From positions 262,064,255-262,128,254 of the forward strand of contig CM030362.1 in assembly GCA_017893485.1 (NCBI GenBank): DNA of 64,000 nucleotides, read 5' to 3'. The position numbers and the translations under genes were made by a program. Below are positions 9,430-21,948 of this stretch, piece after piece (within the stretch, counting starts at the first letter, position 1; every line of letters starts with the position of its first letter). Source of the stretch: Hemerocallis citrina (lineage: Eukaryota > Streptophyta > Magnoliopsida > Asparagales > Asphodelaceae). The notes under the pieces were generated by a model. It worked only from the letters and a program-made list of their open reading frames with translations, was not told where the DNA came from and did not search any database.

Positions 9430-12400
9430 TGTAACACCCTAGATTTGATTTATGAGATTTTTATGATTTTACGTGTTTTGCACGTATGATTTCATTTGTA
9501 TAATTTTTCGTATAAAATATTTTTATAGTATTTGTTCTCCCTTATTTTTTTTGAAAATTATTTTCTTTTAAAGCCTAATTAAAATCTAAAGCCCAATTGT
9601 CTTTTAAACCCACTTTATTAATTAATTATTTTAATTATTTAAACTCATGGTTAAATTGGCCCATTAGTGAGCCCATTTAACTTATTTCTCTTTTCGAACA
9701 ACTTAACTTGTGTTGTAGACTCTTGTCATGAATAAATAAATTTTTATGCACATATACACTTGTAAGGAGGGAGTACTAGTTGGCACGTGCAAGCACTAGG
9801 GTGTGCATTGCACACCTTTACCTAGGCCAGATTGTGATGGAGGGATGTGGGAGAGATGGAAGTGGTGGAGAGGTGGTTGTGTATCATGGGTAGTTTTTAT
9901 AACTCCCTAGTTCATCTGGACCATTGATCTTTAACCATTTGATCACATCCTAGCCCTACATTCACCCCAAAAAATTGTATAAATACCCCTCCCTATACTC
10001 TTCATTCTCACACTTAGAATTTTTGAAAGTAAAGAATAGAAAGAAAAGAAAGAGAAGTAATTTGAGTGAGACAAAAGATTGAGGAGTTGTGAGCTTGTGT
10101 TCTATTTTGTTCTTCATCCAAGGAGGAGGCCGGACTACACTAGGGAGCAAGGCTCGGGTGCGACATCATTAGGAGGAGAAGCAATTTTGGTGGCTGGATT
10201 TAGGAGGAGACGGCTTCGCCCAATCGTTGTAGGAGATCATTAGGAGTTTGTTTGTTTTTCTCTCCATCAAAGGTGGGTGATTCTCTTACACTTCTAACTA
10301 GGTTCATGCTAGAGTATGGTTGATGCATTTGAATAGAGACATAGTTATTCTAGTCATATGTTATAAGAATAAGACAAATTAGAATGCTTGATTGTGTGTG
10401 AAAAGAAGGATAATTAGTTGCAAATTTTGATAGTTAGTTTAATTTTGACATTTCTACCATGCTTTAATTTATGATTGTGCTATTCCAAGGAGACATGATT
10501 GTATGCTTAATTGGATTGAAATGTTAATCATGCTTAGTGGTGAATTGCTATTTCAATGGTTAAAAATGAGAAAAAAGATATTTTTGTTGCTGAAATAATT
10601 AAGTAATATTAATAGTCATAATAAGAAGGAAATGCAAGAAGTTTGAATGCAAATTTACAAAAGAAACGATTTTGGTTGTACCTTTTTTAAATTGTAGACA
10701 AATTTGTAGTCAAATAGAAAAAGTGATATTTTTATGTCAAAAATCAAGATTTATTTTACTGATATGTTAGAAATGTATAAATGTTATGTTCTGGAATTTT
10801 TTAAAAGAAAATGGAGAAGAAACGAAATTAAAATTAGCTATTTTTTATAAAAGTTCAATGAACCGAAACTAAGATCAAACCTCCTAAAAACCCAATTCAT
10901 ATCAATTGGCCACTTAGCCTAATTGGTTAGTGGGTTTGTTGGGCGCACTCACTGTAGCGTGGGTTCTGGCCTTGGTCTCAGGTTCGAAACCAAACAAGAG
11001 ACTTTTTCATTTTATTTTCTTTCGAAAAAAAATCCGAACTCGAGATTGGACTCATATGAATCCAAACCATCTTTGTGACGTGGTTGCGCTCTGTCCCTTT
11101 GGTTGGTGCGTGTGCTGGCTTTGTCTGTGGTTGCTGGCTCGATTCCCGAACTGAGCAAATTGAAAACTTTTTGTTTTTTAAGTTTTTTGGTGATTTTGTG
11201 ACTTTAAAAAATTCGGGAAAAATCCTATAATTGTTATAAAAATATGTAGACTTTATGAAAAAAATTGTACACTATTTCGACTCGATTTAAATAGCGTGAG
11301 AATAAAAATTAAGTAGAACCTTATAAAAAATCGATATTTTGCACAAGTACAAGTATAAAAGTGACTTTTTGAGTTATGCTAGGTTTATAAAAGGAGATTT
11401 TGTGTAAAAAGAACTTGAAGTGTGTTTTCATTATGAATTTTTGATTATTTTGGGTAATGTGTGCTTTGAAAAGTAAATGAGAAATATGATTGTGAAATTT
11501 GGAGGAAAAGAAATATTAGTACGGAAACTAAGACTTATTTTGGTTGAATGAGATTATTATGAATTGAAATGGAACATTGAATTATTGGAAAGAATGGAAA
11601 TCATGTTAATTGTGAAAAAGAACTTATGAGTATGAGAACTCAAATATTGCGATTATGAATTGAAATTGAAAACTAGAGTGTAGCTAAGCCTCATACCGGC
11701 ATTGAAAAGAAATATATTGAAATGAAATTTGAAATGAAACAATAAAGATTTGGGTCATGTGATATAGATGGTTGGGACCGGTAGAGTGGAAGGGCTAACT
11801 CCAGAGAATTGATTTTGTTCATGATTCAAATAACTAAGGACTAGATACATAGTGAAGACGTGATGAAAATAAGAGAAAAACACGAGTATGAGGGCCTCGG
11901 AACTACGGTGTGAGAATATTCACAGGCTGTCTTCACGATGCGTCGTGACATGACGTGGATATGTCTCCAGGAGTCCGTACCGCAGGCGACGCTCGTGGGG
12001 TGTTTGGTGACTGCAGGTGAGGTCATGTCCCATGACGGAGGCTGAATTGTCCATAGGTTCTTTACGATGCGCCGTGACATGACGTGGGATTCCCCTCTAG
12101 GCTGTCTGGACATAAGCTCATTCTCATAGAACATCTAGGATTCTTATCGTAGTTACTGAAGTAGTTTAAGTCATGGCTAGGGATTGAACCCTACTAGATA
12201 AAGAACGGCTAAGGGCTTACCCTCAGACCTATGTAGTATGGGATGCATAGAATCTGAACAAGTGTGTATTAGTGTCATATAATATATATAACTACATTAA
12301 GGACTAAGTGCACCACACAACACGACATCTATAGGATAGCCCCTTGTAGTTCTGTTTGTGATCAAGTTTGTGATTGTTTAAGTATTTGAGAATCGTTATA

Positions 12401-12713
12401 ATGTTTTCGGCATAGAGAGGATAGCAGTGTATAATATTTCGTCGGTTGTAAGCAACTGACGTGCCCACAGTTTTTATGTAGGATAAAGTGGTTAACAAGA
12501 CTAAAGAATGCATGCTGATTAAAGAATGATTCAAGTGTTATATATTACAATTTATGTAAACTATTGTAATTTGCTTCCGCTGTAAATATGTAATGTAATT
12601 GTAAACTTTGATGTAACAAAAGTTCTTTATTTTCTTCTAAAATTGTACTAAAGAAGTGTAAAGATCTTGTGTAACTTTGAATTCAGTTGTATTTTGGAAT
12701 TCGGGGTGTTACA
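9430..12713 (+). repeat. 3' LTR of chromodomain Gypsy element (3.28 kb)
   Basis: TGTAACACCC...GGTGTTACA, collinear with 1000-4280. It has a TATA box at 9978-9985, tRNA-like A box at 10915-10926 and B box GGTTCGAAACC at 10981-10991, and a second B-box relic at 11136-11146. It is followed by the TSD cccta at 12714-12718. Confidence 0.93.
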
Positions 12714-13658
12714 CCCTATGACCTTTGGCAACAACTATGCCAAACCCGTAGACCTCTCTCATCACTAGAGAGAGCAAGACTCCACTCTACAACCTAGAGT
12801 GAACATTGAATCTACACCAAGAGTCATTCTCTCCAACCGAGAGGACCACTCTCACAACCCGAGAGTGAACGACAAAGAAATAGAAGATTACAACACCTAG
12901 AAACTTGATTTTTGAATGTGCTTTTTGTATTGAGGCTATAGGTTAACTTCTAATCACAGTCTTGAACTTAATCGTTGTTATACAAGACTGAGATTAGAGA
13001 ACCAAGTCTAAGAGAATGAGAGTTCTTGAAAACTTTGAGTTCTATTTCACAAATAAAAGCAAAGACTTGATTAAAGCATTGGGTAACCTTTTCCAATTGC
13101 AATCAGGACTCTATTTATAGAGTAAAGACTTCAAAGACATTGGAAAACAGTTAGCCAACTGCCATAAAATGGTAGAAATGATTTGAATTCGAAAATCAAA
13201 TTTTAAACTTCAAAAACTTTAAAAGTTGCTCGAACAGTCGACTGAGTTGCCAAAGGAGTCGACTGGTCAGAGCTTGAGTAAGTTCAGATTCTTTCTACTT
13301 GAACAGTCGGCTGCTTATCTAAGTAAGTCGACTGGTACTTTGACAGTTGAACTCATACAAGCTTGAATTTGATATTTTTGAGTTTTAATAAACTTTATTT
13401 TAGTTTCTAGGGGATGTGCGAGTGTGTGAATTAAGGCTATTACAAGATTCCTACGCATACATATCAAAGATTACAATTTTGTACATCAATTTTCAAGACA
13501 CTCTGGTAGCTTGTTCTTGAGCTGATCACTTTGAACATCTTTGAAGCTTTGAATGATGCTTGTTTTGTAGCTTGATCTTGAGCCTTGAAAGCTTCGTGTA
13601 TACACTGCAAGAGACATGTTTAGAACATATGTGTATCGTGTTATAGTCATCAAAATCA
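12714..13658 (-). repeat. Copia LTR, 5' part (continues 633-999)
   Basis: Starts with the right TSD (cccta, 12714-12718). It continues the interrupted Copia LTR and ends near 13658. On the minus strand the edge reads TGATTTTGATGACTATAACACG, a form common for SIRE/Tork-type Copia LTRs. The total reconstructed LTR is about 1.3 kb. The exact outer terminus is uncertain because no TSD was found. Confidence 0.65.
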
Positions 13659-14590
13659 AGAATCTACAATTTAATGAGAACTTTATTATTCTCTTATTGT
13701 ATGTAGATGACATGTTCATAGTTGGACGAGATAAGTTCAAGATTGATGACTTGAAGGGGGCCTGAGTAAGTCTTTTTCGATGAAGGACTTGGTACCGGCA
13801 AAGTAGAGACTTGGTATGGAGATCCCACGTGATAGGAAAGCCCAGAAGCTTTGGGTATCACAAGAAAAGTAGGATGAGTGTGTCTTCAAGAAGTTCAATA
13901 TGCACAATGCTAAGCCAATCGGTACACCTTTAGCCAGCATTATGAAGCTATATATGAAGTGGTAATGAGCTACTTGCGAGGATCTTCGAATGTGTTTCTT
14001 TTGTTTGGAAGCTTAGATCCTGTACTGGTTGGTTGCACATATTTTGATACAGAAGAAAGTCGACATCCGGTCTTTCATTTATTTTCGGGGGGAGGGGGGG
14101 TTCTCATGGTGATCCATATTGCAAAAGGTGATTACATTGTATTTTACTGTGGCTGAGTACATGGCGACCATCGATGCATGCAAGGAAGCTCTTTGGTTGA
14201 AGCGTTTCTTAGGTGAATTTAGGTTTGAACAAGACTAGTATGTAGTCAAGTGTGACAGTCAAAGTGGCAATGATCTGAGTCAGAACTATAATTATCATGC
14301 TAGATTAAGCATATTGATGGCTAGTATCATTGGATACGGTTAGTTGTTGGGTTTATATGTCTTGCATACTTATTCGATGTAAAGAGAAAACGGGGTAGCA
14401 ATGAGAGGATTCGAAGCGACGATGGAGAGAAGGAGAAAAGCAATAGCCAGAAGCAAAACAGAGGATTGGAACAGTTGACCGCCACTTGGGCAGTGATGGG
14501 GTAGCGATGAGAGGATTGGAATAGTTGACCGCTACAATTATCATGCTAGACTAAACATATTGATGGCAATTATCATTGGATACGGGATGT
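13659..14590 (+). pseudogene. Copia reverse transcriptase / RNase H fragment
   Basis: Begins mid-RT with an intact YVDDM box (13700-13714) followed by FIVGRDKFKIDDLK, SMKDLVPAK, WVSQEK and FNMHNAKPIGTPLAS. It then shifts frame to SYLRGSSNVFLLFGSLDPVLVG and a decayed RNase H (KEALWLKRFL, then HIDG and YHWIR). It is truncated on the left by the minus-strand Copia and split on the right by another Copia at 14591. Its C-terminus resumes at 17537. Confidence 0.82.
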
Positions 14591-14782
14591 TGTCGGGTTT
14601 ATATGTCTTGCATACTTATTCGATGTGAAGAGAAGACAGGATAGCGATGAGAGGATTCAAAGCAACGGTGTAGAGAAAGAGAAAAGCAATAGCCAGAAGC
14701 AAAATAGAGAATTGGAATAGTTGGCCGCCACTTGGGAAGTCGACAGCCCAAGCCCTCGAGTTTGGGATCAGCAAAACTACTC
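14291..14782 (+). repeat. 246-bp tandem duplication across a Copia junction
   Basis: The segment from attatcatgctag at 14291 repeats at 14537, 246 bp later. Each copy holds the end of the RNase H fragment (tatcattggatacgg) and the first part of the next LTR (gggtttatatgtcttgc). The duplication therefore arose after the younger Copia had inserted. Confidence 0.8.
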
Positions 14783-15302
14783 GATTGTTGTATGTGGCAG
14801 TCGGCTGATATATGTTGCGGGCAGCAAACAGGGTATCGGGTCTTGTGGATCTTATTGAAGCCCGACTTCTTCTCCAGGTTAGATCGTACGGCTCTCATCG
14901 TATGGTTATATCTTCAGCATACATCAGATGGTGATTGTATCAAGAATGAAAAACTAGGGTTTCTCTAGATCTCTATATAATCAATATAATAGCCCAAAGA
15001 ACTATATGATTCTATTGGGTGTCAATAGAAAATGAGAGTATTTCATATGAGATGTGAGTGAATTCTCCATTGTAAACAATAAGCATTTCCAGTTAGACTT
15101 GAGACAGGACCATGATGAGAGTTGTGACTCTTATATCCTCTCTAGTTGAATAATATCTCAGTTTTTTCTCCCTCGGATTAGGGTTTGCCCAAATCGGGAC
15201 AAATTTTGTGTGCTTTATGTCTTTGGTGTGATTTTCTATTTGCTTGGTGGTTTATATAAATCGTGTGGAAGACTCAACAAGATCCGGGCATAATTCCTAA
15301 CA
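14591..15302 (+). repeat. 5' LTR of internally deleted Copia
   Basis: TGTCGGGTTTATATG...TAATTCCTAACA, 712 bp, matching 16869-17536. It is preceded by the TSD gatgt (14586-14590). Near 15100-15300 it contains the same block as the 3' LTR: gggtttgcccaaatcggg, then ctatttgcttggtgg. Confidence 0.85.
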
Positions 15303-15303
15303 A

Positions 15304-15316
15304 TTATTATCAGAGC
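15304..15316 (+). promoter_or_regulatory. Degenerate primer-binding site
   Basis: TTATTATCAGAGC next to the LTR end is a mutated form of TGGTATCAGAGC (tRNA-Met). Confidence 0.6.
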
Positions 15317-15368
15317 ATTAGTTTAGAAATCTTTCGCAGTTCAGGGTTGTTCAAGTTCCTTTGAAAAG

Positions 15369-16130
15369 ATGGCAAATCAGAGCACGAAGATCAAGCAGTT
15401 TGATAGTAATATCAATTTAAATCTTTATAAGGTGGACATGTATTACACATTAGTTCAAAAGGGCTTACATATTGTCCTAAATGGAAATAAAGGGAAGCCA
15501 ACCGATATTAAGTAGGAGAAGTGGGATGAGATTAGTTTGAAAGCCCTGAGTTTAATCTGGTTACAATTGGTGGAAGAAGTCAAGTGTGATTTCCTTGAAG
15601 AGATAAGCGTGGTGAGTCTATGGGCCAGCCTCAAAACTGACTACTCGGTATCGTCGTTGTTGGACCAGATGTACTGGAAGAGAAAGTTGTTTCGTTTCTT
15701 AATGAAGGAATGTACTCATCTTTAAGATCATGTTGTGGAGTTCAATAAGATAATATCCAAACTGAAGGTGGTAAACGCGGATGATCTAAGTGAAGAGGAT
15801 AAAACTTTGAACTTGATATATTCACTACAAGTTTCGTATGATCACTGTATAACGATCATGTTACAGTGAAAATCTGCCATGGAGACACTTACAGTAGTCG
15901 GGGTGATTAAGGGTCTAAAGGAAGATGAACTTAGGAAGGAGGCTCATAAAGTTGGTTTATTTCTACAAGTTGCTTTGTGGCGGATGGAGATACTTTAATT
16001 AAAAGGGATATGGCACATAAGGGTAAGATTCGTTGCCACCACTGAAGAGGGATTGAAAATTACAAGAGAGAATGTCGCAAGTGGTTGAATCAGAGGTGCA
16101 CATGTAGTCAGGGCCACTGAATCATGTGAC
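15369..16130 (+). pseudogene. Copia gag of the deleted element
   Basis: Opens MANQSTKIKQFDSNINLNLYK. It continues with EKWDEISLKALSLIWLQL and WASLKTDYSVSSLLDQMYWK, a recognisable UBN2-type Gag. Stops occur at about 15513, 15723 and 15867, and the zinc-knuckle region near 16040-16110 is no longer readable. Confidence 0.78.
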
Positions 16131-16868
16131 AACGTGATTGTCTTCTTGTTTCAAGTTTTTTATAAGTAAATTCGGGGTTGTTTCTTTATTCGGGGAGTTC
16201 TTCTCATATTTACTCTGAGACGGGGATATTATCTACTTATAAATCTACAACATGTCGTAATATAAGAACAATGATTAGTGAGTTTGTGAAGTTGTGGGTG
16301 ATGGAACAGTTGAATTGGAGACGAGACGCCATATGGTAAAGGGTTCACACTAGAGTAGATCATGCATATTCCTTTGATAAAACAAAATCTGATATCCTTG
16401 GGGACTCTGGATGCTCGGGGCTGCAGTTCCACAGGTCGAGGTAGAGTTTTCATAGTTTGGGAGAGTTGTCATAAGGTGATGAAGGGTAAGAGAGATTGGG
16501 TAGGGTCAGCACAACATCTACCGTGTTGGTGGACGGTCGAGTGTTTGGAAGCCCATTGTTTCTAAAGCATCATCTAGTACGTCGTCACTAGAATCACTGA
16601 AGAAAAACTGCGACATTCGAATACCGTCTAGAAGTGGAGAGAGCCTTGGGGTAGGTGGAGCTTGTGTGGAGGGTGGCACTTCCATGATAACATATACGGG
16701 GGTATGCCCTTGAAGGGGGCATATGATTGGAGAAAAGTAAGTGGTGGTAGATTCAGTTAGCAAAAGAAGTCACTGAACCGGGTTGTTTACAAGAGGAGAT
16801 GAAAAGATTATAGAAGAGTTCAAATCACATAGGTGTGGATTTAGGTGTATTCAATTTAAGACGAAGAT
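16131..16868 (+). pseudogene. Remnant of protease / pre-integrase; rest of pol deleted
   Basis: QNLISLGTLDARG at about 16386-16424 is the conserved block at the end of Copia protease before the GAG pre-integrase domain. Downstream no integrase core, RT box or RNase H can be found before the 3' LTR at 16869, so about 3 kb of pol is missing. A purine-rich stretch precedes the LTR (aagacgaaga). Confidence 0.65.
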
Positions 16869-17536
16869 TGTTGGGTTTATATGTCCTGCATACTTATTCG
16901 ATGTGAGGAGAAGACGGGGAAGCAACGATGAAGAGAATGAGAAAAGCAACAACTAGAAGTAAAATAGAGGCTTGGGCAGTGACGGCCTATGCCCTCTTGT
17001 TTGGGACCAGCAAAAGTAGTCGACTGTTGTATGTGGCAGTCGACCGACATATGAAGCGGGCAGCAAACATTGTATTAGGTCTTATGGATCTGATTGAAGC
17101 CTGACTCTGTCTATAGGTTAGATCCTACGAATCCCATCGTATGGTTATCTCTTCATTTAACATCAGATGGTTATTGTATCAAGAATAGCAAACTAGAATT
17201 TCTCTATATCACTGTATAATCACGGCCCAAAGAACGATATGATTCTATTGAGTGTCGAATAGAAAAAGAGAGTACTTCATCTGTGAGATGACTAAATTCT
17301 CCATTGTAAACAGCAAGTATTTCTAGTTAGGCTTGAGAGATGGTCATGGTGGGAGTTGTAACTCTTGTATCTTCTCTAATTGAATAATATATTAGTTTTT
17401 TCTACCCCGGATTAGGGCTTGCCCAAACCGGGACAAATATTGCGTGCTTTGTATGTTTGGTGTGATTTTCTATTTGCTTGGTGGTTTGTACTGATTGTGT
17501 CGAAGACTGAACAAGATCCATGCCAAATTCCTGAAA
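16869..17536 (+). repeat. 3' LTR of internally deleted Copia
   Basis: TGTTGGGTTTATATG...AATTCCTGAAA, about 668 bp, similar to 14591-15302 but with a degraded terminus. It is followed by the perfect TSD gatgt (17537-17541), which resumes the interrupted RNase H. Confidence 0.85.
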
Positions 17537-17728
17537 GATGTTATTGATGATGGAGAATTAGTGCTTGAGAAGATATACAAAGATCGAAATCTAGCGGACA
17601 TGTTGACGAAGGTCGTCAGACGCGACAAGCACCAAAAGTGCTTTTCCATGATCGGGATGAAGAGTCATGGAAAGGATAAGCATAAATCCTCCACATTAAG
17701 TTTGGATTTATCTAAAATGGGGTTTAAA
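17537..17728 (+). pseudogene. Copia RNase H C-terminus (continues 13659-14590)
   Basis: DVIDDGELVLEKIYKDRNLADMLTKVV is the conserved end of Copia RNase H. The preceding residues (YHWIR) are at the other side of the inserted Copia, and the TSD joins them. A purine tract aaaatggggtttaaa (17715-17728) may be the PPT. Confidence 0.82.
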
Positions 17729-18157
17729 TGTTAAAAGGCAAAAAGGAATTTTGGAATGCATGTTTCTCTTGGACTTAATGGTTTAAAAACCTTGTTTATC
17801 TGTAATTTAATTAGAGGTTGGCTTGTACTAACAACCATTTAATTTATAAATTATCTTTTAGTTTGACAGGATTTAATATAATATAGGTTAGCCTAGCTAT
17901 ATTTTATTTCCTGGACTCCTTAAATAGAGTATTAGAGTGCATGAATTTTGCATCAAATACAATTAAGAGAGTTCTCCTTCCTAGAGTTCTCTTGTAGGTT
18001 GTGGAGAGAAGAATATTGTTCGGTGTTGGCGGTCTAAAAAGTTGGAGTAAGCTTTGTACATTTTTCTTGATCTTTAATAGAAGTTTATTTCTTTCTGGTG
18101 GTCTTATCTTGGGGATCACAAATATCTCTCGTATTATTTATTTATTTTTGCTACAAC
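17729..18157 (+). repeat. Probable 3' LTR remnant of the split Copia
   Basis: TGTTAAAAGG follows the possible PPT. Inside is a TATA-like ccttaaatagag near 17919, and the sequence ends near ttttgctaca, before actggtgctcac. No second LTR is in the window to confirm the borders. 18158-18261 holds nothing I recognise. Confidence 0.4.
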
Positions 18158-18256
18158 TGGTGCTCACAATTTTTCTTTTGTTCTTCGATTACAGGAGTTG
18201 TTTGGGAGTTTCATTTCGTTGAGATGTGTTTGAGTTTTCTCCATTGTGGTAGATCA

Positions 18257-18261
18257 GTAAT
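18257..18261. repeat. Left TSD of the 39-kb Copia
   Basis: gtaat here pairs with gtaac at 57194-57198 (4 of 5 bases), outside matching LTRs. Confidence 0.65.
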
Positions 18262-18413
18262 TGTTAGATATTATATTAGATAATATTTTGGTTTAGTCCC
18301 AAATCGGAATATGTATTAGTTTACTCTTTGTTTCTCTCCTATATATAAGAGACATTGTACTCAGTTATAATCAATCCAGTAATCTTATCTCAATCTCTCT
18401 GTTAAACTTATCA
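18262..18413 (+). repeat. 5' LTR of small-LTR Copia (element spans to 57193)
   Basis: TGTTAGATATTATATT...AAACTTATCA, 152 bp. It matches 57054-57193 (140 bp): both share tttctctcctata, ttgtactcagttataatcaat and cttatctcaat. A TATA-like tatatataagag lies at about 18341. Very short LTRs are usual in the Ale/Retrofit-like Copia group. Confidence 0.88.
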
Positions 18414-18427
18414 TGGTATCAGAGCAC
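18414..18427 (+). promoter_or_regulatory. Primer-binding site of small-LTR Copia
   Basis: TGGTATCAGAGCAC directly abuts the LTR end, an exact match to the usual tRNA-Met primer complement. Confidence 0.9.
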
Positions 18428-19740
18428 TAATCCCAAACCCTAATCCCTATTTTCTCTTCCCTTCTCTAATCCCTAACCCTAATTACATAATACCTTCCAT
18501 CTATAACAGCCAGAGCGACAACAACAACAAGTGCGGCAACAGAAACAACAGTAAGTAATCAAATCTCAAACCCTAACCCCTATTCCTGATTACCCTCATC
18601 ATCTTCCCTTTCACTGCTTTTAATCGAAACCTAAACCCAACTTCAACTCCAACTCCAACTCCATTACCGTCAACCTCATCACCTCCATTACCCTCAACCT
18701 CATCACCTCCATTACCCCAAACCTAACTCCAACTCCACCTCTAACTCCATTACCCCTGACCTTTCTCCTTCCAGAACTCCACATCTCGCCGCCACCATCT
18801 ACCCATCTCCTTCTCAGATCCAAACCATAATCTCCTATTAAATAAATAAATAAATATATCCAAACCCTATCCAACTCCAACCACAACCCAAACCCACAAT
18901 CCCTAACCCAGAACCCACTCCAAACCCAACCCGATCTAAACCAAACCCAAACCAATAACCAAAACCCACAACCTCAAACCTCACTTCTCTCTCTCCAGCT
19001 CGATCATTGGCCACTGCCATCACCTGTCATCAGCTTCAAAAATAACAAAAAAGAAAAAATGCAGGTACTGGTGCTCCTACATGGACCCTCAGTTTCGTCA
19101 GTATCTTCCCGTCTCAACCGGCTTCCCAGCTGCCACCTCCTCCTGCGGGCTTCGCAACAACCCCATGCCTCCTCCTCCTAACCGTTGCAGCACTCCTTTC
19201 CCTTCACTCACCTCTTCTCGCGGCATCAGCAGCAATAGCATCATCCTAATTCCTACCTCCTCCCTCCTCCTGATGCCAGCGATAATTACAAAATCATGAT
19301 TATGTCAACAACAACATTGCCATCATCATTTTGGTCCATGCAACATCAGCACCAGTTCCATTCCTCCTCACCGTAGTCCTTCTACTACATCTTCTACCAT
19401 TACCATTCCTCCACCTTTGCCATCTCTTACTAATTGGGTCAATCTTCAGCATCGCCGAGTTCAACTAGAACTCAAGCACTTGGGTCAGTCTGCCAGTGCT
19501 AGCTCCTCTGCCCCTGCATTCTCTGTTACGCCCTGTATGAATTCTTCCTGTATTTTAAATTCGGTGCATCACATCATCTTACTAGTAATTATACACTGAT
19601 CACCACCAACACTGCACTTTCCTCTCACTCTCCATCACTTCACACAGCCGATGGCTCACTACTTTTCACTACACACTCAGAATCTATTAGTTCTCACACT
19701 CTCACATTACCCTATGATCTTTATGCTCCCCATTTATCCA
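18428..19740 (+). pseudogene. Decayed gag/protease region of small-LTR Copia
   Basis: Position implies gag and protease, but only short proline/serine-rich open stretches remain, for example MDPQFRQYLPVSTGFPAA at 19081 and SLTNWVNLQHRRVQLELKHL near 19420. 18480-19000 is a low-complexity C/A-rich tract (cctcatcacctccatta repeats). I cannot identify the protease active site. Confidence 0.45.
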
Positions 19741-20712
19741 TGAACCATTTCCATTAGTGCCTTATGAGATAGTGGCCATGCCGTTACCCTCGATTTTTTA
19801 GGTTGTGCTATTAAGGATCCACACACTGGACAGGAGCTTGGACGTGCTAGTCGATATGGTTGTTTATATCATCTAGATTTTCTACATGCACATAAATCTC
19901 ATCCTAGTTTTGATGTTGTTGATTCCTCTGATGCCGATCTGTGTCACAGACGTTTAGGTCATGTTAGTTAATATCACTTAAAAAGTTTAGCCCATAGTGG
20001 GGCCCTTGATCATCTTTCTTTTACATGATTGTCCATTTTCTAGGATTGTAAGTTAGCTAAACACATAGCACTTCATTTTCCTAACAAAAGCGCTTCTCAG
20101 ACCACTCATCCTTTCCAGCTTATTCATTCTGATATTTGGGTCCCTCTTCTATACCTTCTAACAAAGGCTATCTCTATTATGTTAACTTTATAGATAACTT
20201 TACTTGACACACATGGGTTTACCTTATACGCCATCGATATGAGATTCCTAACAATTACCAGGTCTTTATGGCCATGATTCACACTCAGTTTGGTGTGCAC
20301 ATCAATATTTTTCGCTCAGACGGTGCTCGTGAGTAAACTTCCACTACTATGTGATTGATTCAGCAGTCATATCCTCACACACATGAATAGAATGGTGTAG
20401 CTGAACACAAGCATCATCACATTCTTAAAACGACTCGCGCCTTAATGCTCTCTTTCTCTATTCCTCGTCCTTTCTGGGCTGAAGTTGCCATGACTTCTGC
20501 CAGCCTCATTAACATCACTCCCTCATCTACCCTATCTGGTACGACGCCTCATGAGGCTCATCATCAATCTCCACCAGACTATAGTATGCTATGTGCCTTC
20601 GGGTACACATGTTACATCCTTCTCCCTCCCACTTAGCGCACAAAGCTGACCTCCCGGACCGCTAAGTGCGTTCAACTAGGTATTAGTTCTGAGCACAAGG
20701 GATATCGTTGTT
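19741..20712 (+). pseudogene. Copia GAG pre-integrase and integrase remnant
   Basis: ELGRASRYGCLYHLDFL and DADLCHRRLGHVS (about 19830-19968) are the pre-integrase His/Cys block. KLAKHIALHFPNKSASQTTHPF and LIHSDIWVP follow (about 20050-20140), with the first core Asp. Frameshifts and stops are frequent after 20140. Confidence 0.75.
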
Positions 20713-21204
20713 TTGATCCCTCAGGTGCGTCGTGTCCGTCTCACCCGTTGGGTCTTCTTTGTGGAAAACTATCCTTACTATCTGTCCTCCCTTGAGGATA
20801 TTCATTTTCTCGATTCCCCGGTTTCCTCGACTACCTCACCGGACACCTCTTCACGAATTCCATTCGATCCCACTCCTTTGGCTCCTCTCCCATTTCATAT
20901 AAACCTTACAACTCATGTGCCTCCTACAAAGGCCCCTCCCACACCACCTACATCTCCACAACCGCATGCACCCACACCACCGTTCTCACCTCCACGCCCT
21001 GCACATCCACTAATGGTTCGTCAGTCTACCCACTCCAATTCGGGCATCCCACCGACATGTTGTACACTTGATGCTAATGGTCATTTTGACCAATTTTTCA
21101 TTGCCACCCTCGCTTCTAACTCACAACAATTCCATGTATATCTCACTGATATATACTACACACGTGAACCCATAACTTATCAGGATGCTATTCAATATCC
21201 TTAG
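20713..21204 (+). pseudogene. Linker between integrase and RT, proline-rich
   Basis: A 163-codon open stretch. It starts with the integrase C-terminus and proceeds through a P/S/T-rich linker typical of Copia (PPTPPTSPQPHAPTPPF) to ITYQDAIQYP, just before the RT domain. It is not a separate gene; the open frame reflects a low-complexity linker. Confidence 0.6.
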
Positions 21205-21948
21205 TGCCGGGAAGCTATTGTAGAGGAGTTCTGTTCTTTTGATCAGAATGGCACTTGGGATGTTGTTCCACTACCAGTGGGTGTCGAGCCTGTTAGTTGC
21301 AAATGCATCTTCAAGGTTAAATATCGACATGATGGCTCCATTGAGCGGCATAGGCTTGTCTAGTTGCCCGAGGATTTACCCAAGAGCATGGCATTGATTG
21401 TAATGAGACTTTTGCTCTAGTTTAATAGATGACTACAGTTCGCACACTTCTTGTCGTAGTAGCCATCCATTAGTAGCCATTATACCAGATGGACGTGAAT
21501 AATGTCTTTCTTCATGGTACCTTATTCGAGGTTGTTTACATGCAGCCTCCTCTTTGACTTACCACACCTCCTCTTCATGTTTGCCATCTATGTCGAGCAA
21601 CATATGGTCTAAAACAGGCTCCTCGACCTTGGTTTGAGTGTTTTCACCATGTCATCACACAAGCAGGCTTCAATCAGAGTTCACTAGATCACTCTATCTT
21701 TATGCGGTCATCACCACATGGGAGAGTACTTTTGATACTATATGTTGATAACATGATTATTACTGGAGATGACTCGGAAGGCACTGCATCCGCCCAGAGA
21801 TACCTTCACTAGCAGTTCATATGAAGGATCTTGGCAGATTACATTATTTTATTGGTTTAAAGATTACTCAGGGCTCTTGGGGGATACTTATTTCTCAGCA
21901 AAAAAATACACATCAAACATTATTTCCGCTACATGTCTCCCTGATAGT
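21205..21948 (+). pseudogene. Copia reverse transcriptase, first part
   Basis: NGTWDVVPLP, CIFKVKYRHDGSIERHRLV and YGLKQAPRPWFE are classic Copia RT blocks. The catalytic box is LYVDNMIITGD (YVDN at 21741-21752), with the second Asp changed to Asn (codon aac). Several stops are present. It is broken at 21953 by a solo LTR and continues at 26617. Confidence 0.85.

Noticed and set aside
18620..19023. Minus-strand frames rich in W, G, V, F and R
   Set aside because: These are shadows of a C/A-rich low-complexity tract (ccaaaccc-type words) in a degraded Copia gag region.
20713..21204. Separate proline-rich host gene
   Set aside because: It is flanked by Copia integrase and RT in the right order and has the usual linker composition.
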